From Propionimicrobium sp963511305 (GTDB lineage Bacteria; Actinomycetota; Actinomycetes; Propionibacteriales; Propionibacteriaceae), in NCBI GenBank assembly GCA_963511305.1, contig CAUPIJ010000003.1, forward strand, positions 1 to 64,000: a DNA stretch of 64,000 nt, read 5' to 3'. Of this stretch, positions 34,932 to 43,546 are shown in pieces. Position numbers and translations under genes: made by a program. Every line of letters starts with the position of its first letter. Position 1 is the first letter of the stretch. The notes under the pieces are model-generated. The model did no database searches and was not told the DNA's origin. It worked only from the letters and a program-made list of their open reading frames with translations.

Positions 34932-35977
34932 CTTGTTACTCCAAATATTTCTTTTAGCGCGTGCTTCATGATGACAATGTCCTGCTCGACGGTTCCCCCG
35001 GAGATGCCAATAGCCCCGACGACCCCGCCATTGCTGTAGATGGGCGCTCCCCCGCCGAAGAGCACCACCCTGCCCTTATTACCGCCCTCGACTCCCGGCA
35101 TGACGCCATCGGGCCCCGCGGCTGCTTTACCAAGATTCTGGGTGGTCTGCTTAAACGCCAGGGCCGACCAAGCCTTGTTTACGGCGATGTCGTGACTTGC
35201 CAGAAGAGCGCGTTCCATCGCGTGCATGCAGACTAGATTGCCGTGGGCGTCGACGGCGGCGAAGACGATCGGCACCTGCATCGCCTGCGCCTTGGCCTCC
35301 GCGACTTCAGAAAGCTGCTTCGCAAGCTCCAGATTCATGGTGAAGTGCGCGCGCTTCTCGGGCTTGCGCACCTGGGTTTCTTCGGAAGCCGGCTCGTCGG
35401 AGAAGTTTACGTCCAGCACCCTGGCGATGGCCGCGCGGACGACGCGAGTCAGGTTTTTCTCGTCTGCGTGCTGCTCAGCAACCCTGGCTAGGGAAAATAC
35501 AGCGTCCGAGCAGCGGTTCAGGTACTTGATTACCTGCGGGCGCACGTTCTCGGTCTCGGCCAGCCGAAGAACCTGGCGTTCTGCCCTGCGGATAACGGTT
35601 CGAGCGACGTGCAGATTCGCCGAAGCCTCGTCGCGGCCGGGGACGACAAAGTTCTTTTGCGGGCCCGTGATCTTAAGGCAGCCGTCAATCAGGTTCTCCA
35701 GATCTTTGACGTCACCGTCGTCCACCTTGTTGGCAAGGATCGCTATCCCTTTTGCGTCTGAGGCAAGCTCCGCAGCCAAAACGAACAGCCTGTGCTGGAT
35801 GTGATCGAGATTTTTCCGCTCCTGCTCGGGAAGACTAGCTTTCGCCTTGCCCAGCCACGCGTTCGCCTCGTCAACGCTCCCGTAGGCCTCCACGCGCATG
35901 CTCTGCTTTGGCAGACGTGTGCCGCCGAACAGGCCCGTGCCGCCGTCGTCGCCAGTGCGCGTATAGATGGCAGGCAT
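34928..35977 (-). CDS. pduO: Cobalamin adenosyltransferase PduO with C-terminal GlcG/HbpS domain
   Basis: The 349-residue protein makes adenosylcobalamin, the cofactor of diol dehydratase. The N-terminal adenosyltransferase (about 1-190) shows YTRTGDDGGTGLFGGTR, GSVDEANAWLG, VPGRDEASANLHVARTVIRRAERQ and RCSDAVFSLAR. The C-terminal half (about 210-349) is a GlcG/HbpS (DUF336) domain with AVDAHGNLVCMHAMERA and GGAPIYSNGGVVGAIGISGG, a haem- or corrin-binding fold. This two-domain layout matches Salmonella PduO. It needs Co(I); the usual reductase PduS is not in this locus. It lies 2 bp after pduN. Confidence 0.95.
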   Translation of the reverse strand: MPAIYTRTGDDGGTGLFGGTRLPKQSMRVEAYGSVDEANAWLGKAKASLPEQERKNLDHIQHRLFVLAAELASDAKGIAILANKVDDGDVKDLENLIDGCLKITGPQKNFVVPGRDEASANLHVARTVIRRAERQVLRLAETENVRPQVIKYLNRCSDAVFSLARVAEQHADEKNLTRVVRAAIARVLDVNFSDEPASEETQVRKPEKRAHFTMNLELAKQLSEVAEAKAQAMQVPIVFAAVDAHGNLVCMHAMERALLASHDIAVNKAWSALAFKQTTQNLGKAAAGPDGVMPGVEGGNKGRVVLFGGGAPIYSNGGVVGAIGISGGTVEQDIVIMKHALKEIFGVTR

Positions 35978-35979
35978 CG

Positions 35980-36249
35980 CTAGCCCTCCATCTCTATCGT
36001 GTCGACGATACCTACGATCGTCGCGTCGAGGGGAGCCTGGCTCCGATCTGCAGCGAAACGGGCGCTTGAACCCTTGGTGACGATAACGATCTCGCCGGTT
36101 CCCGCACCGACAGTATCGACGCAGACCTCGGGGTTACCGACCGGTTCCGAATGCTCATCTAGCCTGGCGGTTAGAAGCAGCTTGAAGCCAACGAGCCGCT
36201 CGTCTTTGCTAGTCGAGACGACGTTGCCAACGACTTTAGCCAGATACAT
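35980..36249 (-). CDS. pduN: BMC pentameric vertex protein (BMC-P) PduN
   Basis: The 89-residue EutN/CcmL-family protein forms pentamers that close the vertices of the shell. It starts MYLAKVVGNVVSTSKDERLVGFKLLL and contains VDTVGAGTGEIVIVTKGSSAR, the typical glycine-rich turn, and ends in VGIVDTIE. Its ATG lies 14 bp inside the end of the flavoprotein gene, so the two are translationally linked. Confidence 0.95.
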   Translation of the reverse strand: MYLAKVVGNVVSTSKDERLVGFKLLLTARLDEHSEPVGNPEVCVDTVGAGTGEIVIVTKGSSARFAADRSQAPLDATIVGIVDTIEMEG

Positions 36250-36973
36250 TCCTATTCCCTTTCAACAGTTCGATGCCGGCAGCGGCTGCGACTTCCTTCG
36301 CGAGATCCGTAACAATGTCCTTTTCGCCGATCTCTATTACCGCACCAGGCGCCATCGCCTCTACGACCTCGGCAGTAATCAGCTTGCGGACGTCATCATT
36401 AGCGGTAACAAGCGGACGCTCTAAAACCCCACCAAGTTCCCTCGCATTACAGAGGTTGACGCCGATGCCTTTCAGCGTGGCCAAGTTTCGACGCATCAGT
36501 GCCGTATACCCCTTGGGGATATTCGGGAACCAACGCCGCTTTTCGGCTCCGTCAGGGCAGACGCCGTCTATGGCAGCCGTGACCTTCCTGCCCGAAAGCA
36601 AGAAGTCTGAGATTAAATTAGAGCCCAAACAATCACAGATGCCATGGGCAGCCTTGCTCGCGAGGTTTAGCGTCATGGTGGCGACCACGAGCTCGTCGTG
36701 GTTTTGAACCAGATGCTTAGGCGAGACCTTGGTTCCGATGCGCCCGACCTTTTCTTGGTCGAGGACGCGCATTGCAGAGTCGGTCTGAATGGTCTCTAGA
36801 TTAATTCCCTTGACGTTCTCGAGGGAATTAATCGCATCCTCGAAACCTATTAATGCTCCAGAAAATAGCACTAAAACGTTCTTTTTAGCGGGCAAAGTGC
36901 CGTCAGATATTTTCTCGTGGCTAAGCACCTCTTTAACGATTTGTTGCACTAATTCAACAAGTTCCTCAGTCAT
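36236..36973 (-). CDS. Flavoprotein-fold BMC protein in the PduM position
   Basis: The 245-residue protein lies between pduL and pduN, where Salmonella has PduM (163 residues, role in assembly). Residues 1-20 form an encapsulation-like helix (ELVELVQQIVKEVLSH). The middle resembles the HFCD flavoprotein fold (PF02441): NVLVLFSGALIGFEDAI, then VATMTLNLASKAAHGICDCL, where that family has the T-N-L-A-K-I-A-G pattern. The C-terminus, GEKDIVTDLAKEVAAAAGIELLK, resembles the end of PduM. No experimental role is assigned. It could bind flavin and serve in cofactor reduction or act in assembly. RBS AGGAGGGA is upstream of ATG 36973. Confidence 0.75.
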   Translation of the reverse strand: MTEELVELVQQIVKEVLSHEKISDGTLPAKKNVLVLFSGALIGFEDAINSLENVKGINLETIQTDSAMRVLDQEKVGRIGTKVSPKHLVQNHDELVVATMTLNLASKAAHGICDCLGSNLISDFLLSGRKVTAAIDGVCPDGAEKRRWFPNIPKGYTALMRRNLATLKGIGVNLCNARELGGVLERPLVTANDDVRKLITAEVVEAMAPGAVIEIGEKDIVTDLAKEVAAAAGIELLKGNRNVSG

Positions 36974-37022
36974 TAGTACATTCCCTCCTGCTTTCCCGAT
37001 TAATTACCTGACGGCCCATTGC

Positions 37023-37652
37023 TTATCGGCAGATGGTTGCCCAATCGCCCGTCTTCACGCCAACAGCGTTTCCCTCATCTGTGTCAAGGTGCAGCTCTTG
37101 TGTGTAAGAATCCTTAACCCGAATCAGGAAGTTGTCCAGGCGTGCGCCTCGCTCGCCGCCGAAGAGAACGCTGACGCGATCATGGTTCTTCAGCCCGAGC
37201 TTTGCGGCGTCGTCGGGACCCATGTGGATGTGCCTTCCCGCGACGATAGCCGCGTGATCGCACTTCACACGGCCTTTGGGCCCCTCGATCTCAACGGGGC
37301 CGGCCTCGTCGAGGAATCCTGACTGAGCCATGGGCGCCTTGATCCCTAGCGCGAAGCAGTCGGTGCGCGACAACTCAACCTGTGTCGCCGAGCGGTTAGG
37401 ACCCATGACGCGAACGCGCATGGAACCCTTCGGCCCGTGCAAGGTGACTGTCTCGTTGGCCGCAAACTCACCACGCTGACGGACGTTCGTCTTTACCGTC
37501 GGCTCGTCATAGCCGAACAGCTCGCGGAAATCTTCATCACAAAGATGCACGTGATGATTCGAAACGCCAACGATCACCTTCTTGGGGTCCAGGCTCATCG
37601 CCTCTTCAATAACCTTCTTGGCGATCAGTTTTACTAGCTCGTCGTCAGCCAT
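37023..37652 (-). CDS. pduL: Phosphotransacylase PduL
   Basis: The 209-residue enzyme converts propionyl-CoA and phosphate to propionyl-phosphate and recycles CoA in the microcompartment. Residues 1-21 (ELVKLIAKKVIEEAM) are the encapsulation peptide. Zinc-binding histidines are in VGVSNHHVHLCDED and AGRHIHMGPDDA; GPKGSMRVRVMGP and HLDTDEGNA are conserved. It is unrelated to Pta. The propionate kinase that would follow (PduW) is not in this locus. It abuts pduJ. Confidence 0.96.
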   Translation of the reverse strand: MADDELVKLIAKKVIEEAMSLDPKKVIVGVSNHHVHLCDEDFRELFGYDEPTVKTNVRQRGEFAANETVTLHGPKGSMRVRVMGPNRSATQVELSRTDCFALGIKAPMAQSGFLDEAGPVEIEGPKGRVKCDHAAIVAGRHIHMGPDDAAKLGLKNHDRVSVLFGGERGARLDNFLIRVKDSYTQELHLDTDEGNAVGVKTGDWATICR

Positions 37653-37928
37653 TTACGCACCCTTAGGCAGCATCTTCTCCACGTCTGCGTGGGGACGAGG
37701 AATGACGTGCTGGCTGACGAGCTCGCCCACACGGCTGGCCGCCGCTGCACCTGCGTCTACAGCTGCCTTCACAGCGCCGACGTCACCGCGCACCATGACG
37801 GTGACCAAACCGGAACCGATCTTCTCGTTTCCGATCAGGGTAACGTTCGCTGCCTTAGCCATGGCGTCGGCCGCCTCGACGGCACCGACGAATCCCTTAG
37901 TCTCAATTAGACCTAGTGCTTGGCTCAT
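37653..37928 (-). CDS. pduJ: BMC hexameric shell protein PduJ-type
   Basis: The 91-residue single-BMC-domain protein tiles the shell facets. It carries ALGLIETKGFVGAVEAADAM, KANVxLIG-type strand AANVTLIGNEKIGSG and the pore-region GDVGAVKAAVDAGAAAA, ending in a short HADVEKMLPKGA tail. It is nearly identical over its length to the PduA of this locus (44317-44595), so A and J roles are assigned by gene order. AGGAGG lies ahead of ATG 37928. Confidence 0.93.
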   Translation of the reverse strand: MSQALGLIETKGFVGAVEAADAMAKAANVTLIGNEKIGSGLVTVMVRGDVGAVKAAVDAGAAAASRVGELVSQHVIPRPHADVEKMLPKGA

Positions 37929-37974
37929 TTTTCCTCCTAAGTTAGTTAAAGAGCCTCGTCAACCTATCGGCCGA

Positions 37975-38418
37975 CTATTTTTTAGCTGCCACCTCTTTGG
38001 TGGTCGCCTCGCTATTTGTGGTTGATTTACTGGCATTTTTTGCCGTTTCGGTTTTCTCTTCCGCCGCAGGCTTTTCTTCTGCCTTTTTTACGGGCGGTTG
38101 AGAATCAGTTTTTGCCGGTTTTTCTTCCACTCGATACCCCACGGTTTGGGGGTTCCGGATCATCGATTCCAGGCCCTGACTGGGTCTTGCGATAACCGAC
38201 AAGCTGATTACTTGGCTGATCTTTTCTGCGGCCATTTTTGCCGAATCCATTGCGGACTGGACGGCGTCGACTGCACCCTGCACCTTGACGTTGACGTATC
38301 CGCCACCGCGGGTCAGCTCGTAGCCAATCAGCTTGACGTTAGCGGCCTTAGCCGCCGCGTCTGCCGCAGCTATAGCAGCAACCAGGCCAAGCGTTTCGAT
38401 GGTTCCTAGCGCCTGCAT
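37975..38418 (-). CDS. pduK: BMC shell protein PduK-type with low-complexity tail
   Basis: The 147-residue protein has a BMC-H domain (residues 1-90, LGTIETLGLVAAIAAADAA with pore GGGYVNVKVQGAV) and a tail of about 55 residues rich in Lys, Glu, Ala, Thr and Ser. Salmonella PduK also has a C-terminal extension, where cysteines are thought to hold an iron-sulfur cluster; there is no cysteine anywhere in this protein. Its start overlaps the pduH stop by one base (TAATG). Confidence 0.88.
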   Translation of the reverse strand: MQALGTIETLGLVAAIAAADAAAKAANVKLIGYELTRGGGYVNVKVQGAVDAVQSAMDSAKMAAEKISQVISLSVIARPSQGLESMIRNPQTVGYRVEEKPAKTDSQPPVKKAEEKPAAEEKTETAKNASKSTTNSEATTKEVAAKK

Positions 38419-38786
38419 TAAGCACTCCTTTCCAAAGCTAGCCGCAGTAGCGGCGTTCTTTTGACTAGCCGTGCCGCGTTTGCCCCGGCATGGCGATCGT
38501 TCATCCAGCTCTCACCCAACCAGGTGACCATGTATGGCCGTCCTGCGGGCAGCTTCTCCGTGGTCACGGCTAAGTAGTCCAGCGAAGCCCCGATACCGAT
38601 TCCCAGGCTCGACGCAACAGCTGCCTTGTGCGCGAGCTCAAGAGGATTGAGTTCGTCGTCCCTGATAACTTCGATGGGGACGTTCTCCTCCTCCACTCCG
38701 AGCAGCACGTTCATCAGCTGCTCCGCAGTGACGGCCTTGTTGGCGTAGAGCTTGATGGTTGGCACAGCAGCCGGGACGTTTCGCAT
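38418..38786 (-). CDS. pduH: Diol dehydratase reactivase small subunit
   Basis: The 122-residue protein pairs with PduG to swap damaged cobalamin for fresh cofactor in inactivated dehydratase. It resembles the dehydratase beta-subunit fold: PTIKLYANKAVTAEQLMNVLLGVEEENVPIEV, GIGIGASLDYLAVTTEKLP. Length matches PduH/DdrB. It abuts the pduG stop. Confidence 0.93.
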   Translation of the reverse strand: MRNVPAAVPTIKLYANKAVTAEQLMNVLLGVEEENVPIEVIRDDELNPLELAHKAAVASSLGIGIGASLDYLAVTTEKLPAGRPYMVTWLGESWMNDRHAGANAARLVKRTPLLRLALERSA

Positions 38787-40598
38787 CTAACCCTCCCAAC
38801 TCAGAGCTAGGCCGGTCGCTACCGCGTTTCGTGGGCCCTCGGAGCCGCGGATGTTCGCACGCCCGGCGACGACTCGGTAGTCCGCCAGCGCGTGCGTGAC
38901 GAGCTGTGGGATCTCGAAGTCGAGGGCAGAGCCGCCTACGAGCACGACGAAGTCGATGTCGCGAACATTCTCGGTCGGGCTGACCTTGCGAAGCGCGCGG
39001 ATCGCGTTCGTCACGAAGACCTGCTGCTTGGCGCGAATCCGCACCTGCCGGATAGTCTCGACGGGCAGATCGATGTCCAGTGGGACGAGACCGTCGGGCT
39101 TCATGATTACGACCCTAGCGAACGTCGCGGGCGGCAGCGGCTCGTCGAAGAACTGGACCGTACCGTCCTCATGCCTGATGGAAAAAATCGTTTCCACCTT
39201 GGCCAGAGGATAGCGCTTGATGTCCTCGGCGATGTGCGTGTCTGAAAGGCCGAGTTCGGTCTTTATCATCAACGTCACCATGTTGCCCGCGCCGGCAAGG
39301 TGGGTCGAGACGATTGAACCGTCCGCGTGCATTACGGAAGCGTCTGTAGAACCGGCGCCCATGTCCAGCACCGCGATCGGGGCAGCAACACCAGGAGTTG
39401 TCAATGCACCCTGAATGGCCATGTCCGCCTCGACGCCACCCACCTCGACGGGAATACCGATCTCATGTGAGATCTCCTCTGCGATCATCTGCATCTGCAG
39501 CCGATCGGCGTGCACCATGACGGCAATGCCGACGGCAGCTTCCATCGAGAACTCGTTAGCGATACCGCCCGCAACCTGCTTAGGAGTGCGGGTATCAATC
39601 GCCAACAGATCGGTAATCTTGATGTCCTTCGGGTTCTGACCGGTGAGCGTGCCCATCGATACTCGAACCTGTTCCATCATTCCACCGACGTTGGTGCCCG
39701 GTTCGCCCGTGATGTCGGTGACATCAGTCACCTCGCCGAGTGCTGCCATGATCTTCTCTGCACCGTTATCGACATCAACCTCGACGAAACTGGTGTGCTT
39801 CCTGGTAGGCCCGTGGAACGTCAATTTGCCCGCAGGAATCCTGCGTTCCTTTACGTCTCCTTTCGGGGTCTTGATAACCACTGCGGAGCGGTTGCCGACC
39901 AGCGAGCGGGCCAACGGTACGACCTGCTTGGTGTCTTCGGAGCTGAGCTCGAAGAGAGTGGCGATGCCGTACGGATTGGACAGCGTCTCCACGATTCGAC
40001 CAACATCGGCCACCTCCACCGCGGCCAACATACCGAGCGGCACCTTATCAATGTAGGCGACCTCGTCAACGATCGGGATCTTCTCATCGAGCCGGTTGTG
40101 TACCAGCACGCCGTCGTCGAGTTCACAGATCGCGCCGGTCACTTTCGCCGAAGCGTTATTGATTGTTTGCGCAGCATCCGCGAAATCGTGGCTGCGGTCG
40201 ATAACGACGATGTATGGCCCCTGGTTAGCAGAGGCCAGATCGTCGATGCTGATCGTGGTGCCGACACCGATACCCAACCCGCCCGGTGTGGACGGGTTGT
40301 GACCGATCATCGTCGATTCGGTGATGATCGTTTCGGTGATCGTCTCCATCGCGACGTCGCCGATAACTGGTGCGGCTTCGTTGATCCGCACCAGATCGAC
40401 GTCGTCAAGGTTCAGCCCTGCCTTGTCGAGGGCATCTTTCAGGCCCCCAAAGACACCCTTGATGTTGTCTTTGGTGCCCTTCATGCCAGTCGTTCTGACC
40501 GTAGAGGACGCGAGGAATTCCAGATCGGGGCCGCTTCGACGTGCCAGCGCAACCTCGGTGGTTGCGTTGCCGATATCAATTCCTGCCACTACAGACAT
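38787..40598 (-). CDS. pduG: Diol dehydratase reactivase large subunit
   Basis: The 603-residue ATPase has an Hsp70/actin-like fold. It starts VVAGIDIGNATTEVALARR (phosphate-1 loop), has IAVLDMGAGSTDASVMH (phosphate-2 loop) and FVVLVGGSALDFEIP near the C-terminus. It hydrolyses ATP and, with PduH, releases damaged cobalamin from the dehydratase. Length fits PduG/DdrA. It follows pduE by 9 bp, with GGGAGTC before ATG 40598. Confidence 0.96.
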   Translation of the reverse strand: MSVVAGIDIGNATTEVALARRSGPDLEFLASSTVRTTGMKGTKDNIKGVFGGLKDALDKAGLNLDDVDLVRINEAAPVIGDVAMETITETIITESTMIGHNPSTPGGLGIGVGTTISIDDLASANQGPYIVVIDRSHDFADAAQTINNASAKVTGAICELDDGVLVHNRLDEKIPIVDEVAYIDKVPLGMLAAVEVADVGRIVETLSNPYGIATLFELSSEDTKQVVPLARSLVGNRSAVVIKTPKGDVKERRIPAGKLTFHGPTRKHTSFVEVDVDNGAEKIMAALGEVTDVTDITGEPGTNVGGMMEQVRVSMGTLTGQNPKDIKITDLLAIDTRTPKQVAGGIANEFSMEAAVGIAVMVHADRLQMQMIAEEISHEIGIPVEVGGVEADMAIQGALTTPGVAAPIAVLDMGAGSTDASVMHADGSIVSTHLAGAGNMVTLMIKTELGLSDTHIAEDIKRYPLAKVETIFSIRHEDGTVQFFDEPLPPATFARVVIMKPDGLVPLDIDLPVETIRQVRIRAKQQVFVTNAIRALRKVSPTENVRDIDFVVLVGGSALDFEIPQLVTHALADYRVVAGRANIRGSEGPRNAVATGLALSWEG

Positions 40599-40607
40599 TT
40601 CGACTCC

Positions 40608-41147
40608 CTAGTCGCGACGCAGACGGTCGCGCTTCTCGTAAACGTCAGCTGCCTCGCGCACGAAGTCTGCCGAGATGGCGGCCTTGTGTACGTTCTGCAA
40701 CTCGTCTGCGATGTCCAGAAGCTCCTGCTTGCTGCTTCGGTAAGGACGTAGAGCGTCGTAGATCTCCAGCAGACGATCGTCGGGAACCGCGATCAGCTCT
40801 GCAGCGCGACGAAGGTTGCGTGCCAGCGTCGGACGTCCAGCCGCTTCAGCGACCTCGGCCTGCAGCTCAAGGGTGTCAGCCGAAATCTTGAAGTCGTCCG
40901 GCTTCAGCTCTCCGCTCTTAACCTTCTCGAAGGTCAGCTCAGACAGCACCTTGCCGGTATTGGACTTAACCCTATCCGGGTGCTTCTGCGCCAGCGGATA
41001 GTCTGCCACAGTCAACTTCGCGCCGGAAGATACTGGAGCGGAAGAAGTTGAAGGTGCCGGAGAATTCTTGGTGAATTCGACGTCGTTACTTCCGAGGTCT
41101 TTCATGACCTCAGACATGATCTGACGGATCAGTTCTTCTTGGTTCAT
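40608..41147 (-). CDS. pduE: Propanediol dehydratase small subunit
   Basis: The 179-residue gamma subunit of the B12 diol dehydratase starts with an encapsulation-like helix (MNQEELIRQIMSEVMKDL), has a Ser/Pro/Ala linker, then the conserved DYPLAQKHPDRVKSNTGK, RAAELIAVPDDRLLEIYDALRPYRSS segment. ATG 41147 with GAGG 8 nt upstream is preferred over GTG 41159, which would overlap pduD. Confidence 0.95.
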   Translation of the reverse strand: MNQEELIRQIMSEVMKDLGSNDVEFTKNSPAPSTSSAPVSSGAKLTVADYPLAQKHPDRVKSNTGKVLSELTFEKVKSGELKPDDFKISADTLELQAEVAEAAGRPTLARNLRRAAELIAVPDDRLLEIYDALRPYRSSKQELLDIADELQNVHKAAISADFVREAADVYEKRDRLRRD

Positions 41148-41155
41148 GCTTTGCC

Positions 41156-41836
41156 TCACTTGTGCTTAATGGTGACTGCTTGCGCCTTCTTGTGCGTGTC
41201 AGTCAGTCGGGTTTCCTTGTTGTGCAGCAGAGCCGCGACAGCCTGGTACTTCGGACGAGCCATCTGGTCGTTACGAATCGGTACCGGGTTGGGCGACAGA
41301 CCCTTGGCGTACTGCGCGGCGTTGCGGCCTAGCGCGCGGAAGGTCTCAAGGTCCATCAACGGTGCCTGGCTGAACAGCTCAAGGTTGCTCAGCGGTGCCA
41401 GGTCGCGCTGGTGGATGATCGATGTGCCGCGGGACTGCAAACCAATGCCGATTCCGGAACCGGACAGCTTTGCTGCGTCCAGACCGATGAAAGCGACGTC
41501 TGCGGTGCGGTACACCTTGATGAACCTGTAATTCAGGCCCTCTTCCTCGATACCTGCGCAGATCTGGCGAAGAACCTCGCCGTGCTTCAGGCCGATGATC
41601 GTGCTAGTCAGCTCGGTGCCGAATGCCGGAGAAAGACCGATTACGACTTCCTTCGGGTCGGTACCGCGCTCGGCTACACCGGTCTCAACAACCTCGATAT
41701 CGCCGGGATCCGAGTAGCTGATCGCCTTGGACTCAGGCTTCTCAGACTTGGGGGCCGGTGCGGGCTTGCTCGCCTGGCCGGCGACAACCTCAGAAACTAC
41801 CTTTTCGATAAGGCTTTTAAGCGTTGCTTGATCCAT
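41156..41836 (-). CDS. pduD: Propanediol dehydratase medium subunit
   Basis: The 226-residue beta subunit helps bind adenosylcobalamin. It has an N-terminal encapsulation helix (LKSLIEKVVSEVVAG), an Ala/Pro/Lys linker, then EVVIGLSPAFGTELTSTIIG, VYRTADVAFIGLDAAKLSGSGI and GRNAAQYAKGLSPNPVP. In Salmonella the first 18 residues of PduD bring the whole enzyme into the compartment. It lies 7 bp after pduC. Confidence 0.96.
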   Translation of the reverse strand: MDQATLKSLIEKVVSEVVAGQASKPAPAPKSEKPESKAISYSDPGDIEVVETGVAERGTDPKEVVIGLSPAFGTELTSTIIGLKHGEVLRQICAGIEEEGLNYRFIKVYRTADVAFIGLDAAKLSGSGIGIGLQSRGTSIIHQRDLAPLSNLELFSQAPLMDLETFRALGRNAAQYAKGLSPNPVPIRNDQMARPKYQAVAALLHNKETRLTDTHKKAQAVTIKHK

Positions 41837-41843
41837 GATTACC

Positions 41844-43505
41844 TCAGATGCTTTCCGGGCTTACCGCGTTGCGGATGGTCTTGATCTGCTCCCAGCGCTC
41901 GTCGCTGATCTGGTAGCCGGTCATCGGGCCCTCGTAGCTGTTCGGGTTGTTAACTGCAGAGTCAACGCCCCAGTTCTCGTCGAAGATCGCCGAGGTGTGC
42001 AGGTAGTCGCCCGCGCAACGCTGGACGTTGAGATCGAAGATCGCCTTTGCGACGTCGTCGAAGCCACCCTCGTAGAGAGCCTTGCAGACGTCCAGACCGG
42101 TGAGGCCATGCTCGAGAACTTCAGCGCAAGCCTTAAGATCCTCAACGACATCACGCTTCGGCATATCCTTAGAGCCGTTAGCGTAGGTAGCTGCCTCAAC
42201 CTCTTCATCGGTGATGGCAGGCAGGCCCAGACCACGGAAGGTTGCCTGCAAAGCGCGGGCCGCCTTGTTACGTGCCGCAACCACGTCATCTTCTTCGACA
42301 GGGTTCAAGCCACCGTCGACACGAAGGTCACGCTGGATGATATTCCAGTCGTCGAAGTCTTCGGCGTCCCAGTTGGAACCAGCGAACATGTTGTCGTAGT
42401 TCGGGGTTGAAGAGTAACCGGAGCAGATGAAGTCGGTACCCGGAACGAACTGCATCAGAGTACGAGCCGAACGGCGCAGATCGGAGTGCGTGAACGTCTG
42501 GTCGTTACTGGATGCGCATTCCAGGTCGAGCATCATGGCAAGCAGGTTCTCGCCGAGAACCGCACGGATACCGCCCGGAACAGCAGCGGGAACACCAATG
42601 CAAGAAACGGAACCGTTCTGGATACCCTGCGAGCCGGCAGCACGCGTGACGAACAAGCAGCGGGACTCGAGGTAAAGCATCGACTTGCCCTCGGCAAAGC
42701 CCATCTGAACCTCAGAACCGGTGCCCGAAGTGAAACGCATCTTCATGCCGCGAGAGGCGTAGCAGGAAGCCAGGAAGGCCTTAGACCATGGAGTGTCGTC
42801 GCCGTCCATGAAGACGTCCTCAGTGCCGTAGACCGAAACGGTCTCGGCGTAAGCCGTTAGGCTGCGCATACCGAGCTGAAGCTCAGTGGCTTCCTCAGAG
42901 GAGCACTGCGTGAGAATGCCCGGACGGCCAGTCTGAGCGCCAACCATAATCGAAATCGCGTTGAACGGAGCGTAACGGGCGACACCCATCGTGGTCTCCA
43001 TCTCAGCGAAGCCACGAAGTGCAGCCTCCGCGGCATCTGCCGCAATCTGCACCGGGTTGTCGGCGACGTTAGTCACGTGGCACTGGTTAGCCGGCTTCTT
43101 GCGGGCGCGCATCTTCGTGACGCCCATCATCATTTCCAGCACGCTCATGTTGCTGATGACCTCGGTCAGCTTGGCCGGGGTCATAGCAGTAGTTAAAGCG
43201 ATAACGTCAGCACGCGGAACGTTGATGTCACAAAGCATCCGAGCCATGTCGACGGAATCAACGGACATCGCCTTCTCGGCATTTTCCAGGTTGATGCCGT
43301 AACGAGCGATGAACGAATCGAGCATGTCAAACTCGTCGATTCGCTTACCGTCCATTTCGACGACCTCACCGTTTTCGATCTTGATCGACGGCTTCGGGTC
43401 GCTAGGCGAATCAATCGCGATTAGACCAACTTCTGGCCACTCGGTGACGAACCCGTCCTGGTTGACGGGACGCGCATCGAGCGCCTCAAACCTCTTTGAT
43501 CTCAT
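41844..43505 (-). CDS. pduC: B12-dependent propanediol (diol) dehydratase large subunit
   Basis: The 553-residue catalytic TIM-barrel subunit converts 1,2-propanediol to propionaldehyde; relatives also use glycerol. Family blocks are RSKRFEALDARPVNQDGF, ANQCHVTN, GTGSEVQMGFAEGKSM, NGSVSCIGVPAAVPGG and GTDFICSGYSSTPNYDNMF. Substrate preference for propanediol or glycerol cannot be read from these motifs. GAGG precedes ATG 43505, right after a 16-bp duplication at the pduB end. GC and codon look match the surroundings. Confidence 0.97.
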   Translation of the reverse strand: MRSKRFEALDARPVNQDGFVTEWPEVGLIAIDSPSDPKPSIKIENGEVVEMDGKRIDEFDMLDSFIARYGINLENAEKAMSVDSVDMARMLCDINVPRADVIALTTAMTPAKLTEVISNMSVLEMMMGVTKMRARKKPANQCHVTNVADNPVQIAADAAEAALRGFAEMETTMGVARYAPFNAISIMVGAQTGRPGILTQCSSEEATELQLGMRSLTAYAETVSVYGTEDVFMDGDDTPWSKAFLASCYASRGMKMRFTSGTGSEVQMGFAEGKSMLYLESRCLFVTRAAGSQGIQNGSVSCIGVPAAVPGGIRAVLGENLLAMMLDLECASSNDQTFTHSDLRRSARTLMQFVPGTDFICSGYSSTPNYDNMFAGSNWDAEDFDDWNIIQRDLRVDGGLNPVEEDDVVAARNKAARALQATFRGLGLPAITDEEVEAATYANGSKDMPKRDVVEDLKACAEVLEHGLTGLDVCKALYEGGFDDVAKAIFDLNVQRCAGDYLHTSAIFDENWGVDSAVNNPNSYEGPMTGYQISDERWEQIKTIRNAVSPESI

Positions 43506-43514
43506 TTAGCGTCC

Positions 43515-43546
43515 TCTTTAAATGTATGGATCTTTAAATGTATGGA
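43515..43546. repeat. 16-bp tandem direct repeat at the pduB-pduC junction
   Basis: TCTTTAAATGTATGGA occurs twice back to back, at 43515-43530 and 43531-43546. On the minus strand the first copy carries the last codons and stop of pduB, and the second copy reaches the pduC ribosome-binding region (AAAGAGG). Deleting one copy would leave the same PduB C-terminus. Confidence 0.95.

Noticed and set aside
39510..40751. A 413-codon open frame opposite pduG
   Set aside because: The antisense strand of a high-GC conserved gene commonly stays open; no domain is recognisable and pduG motifs are intact.
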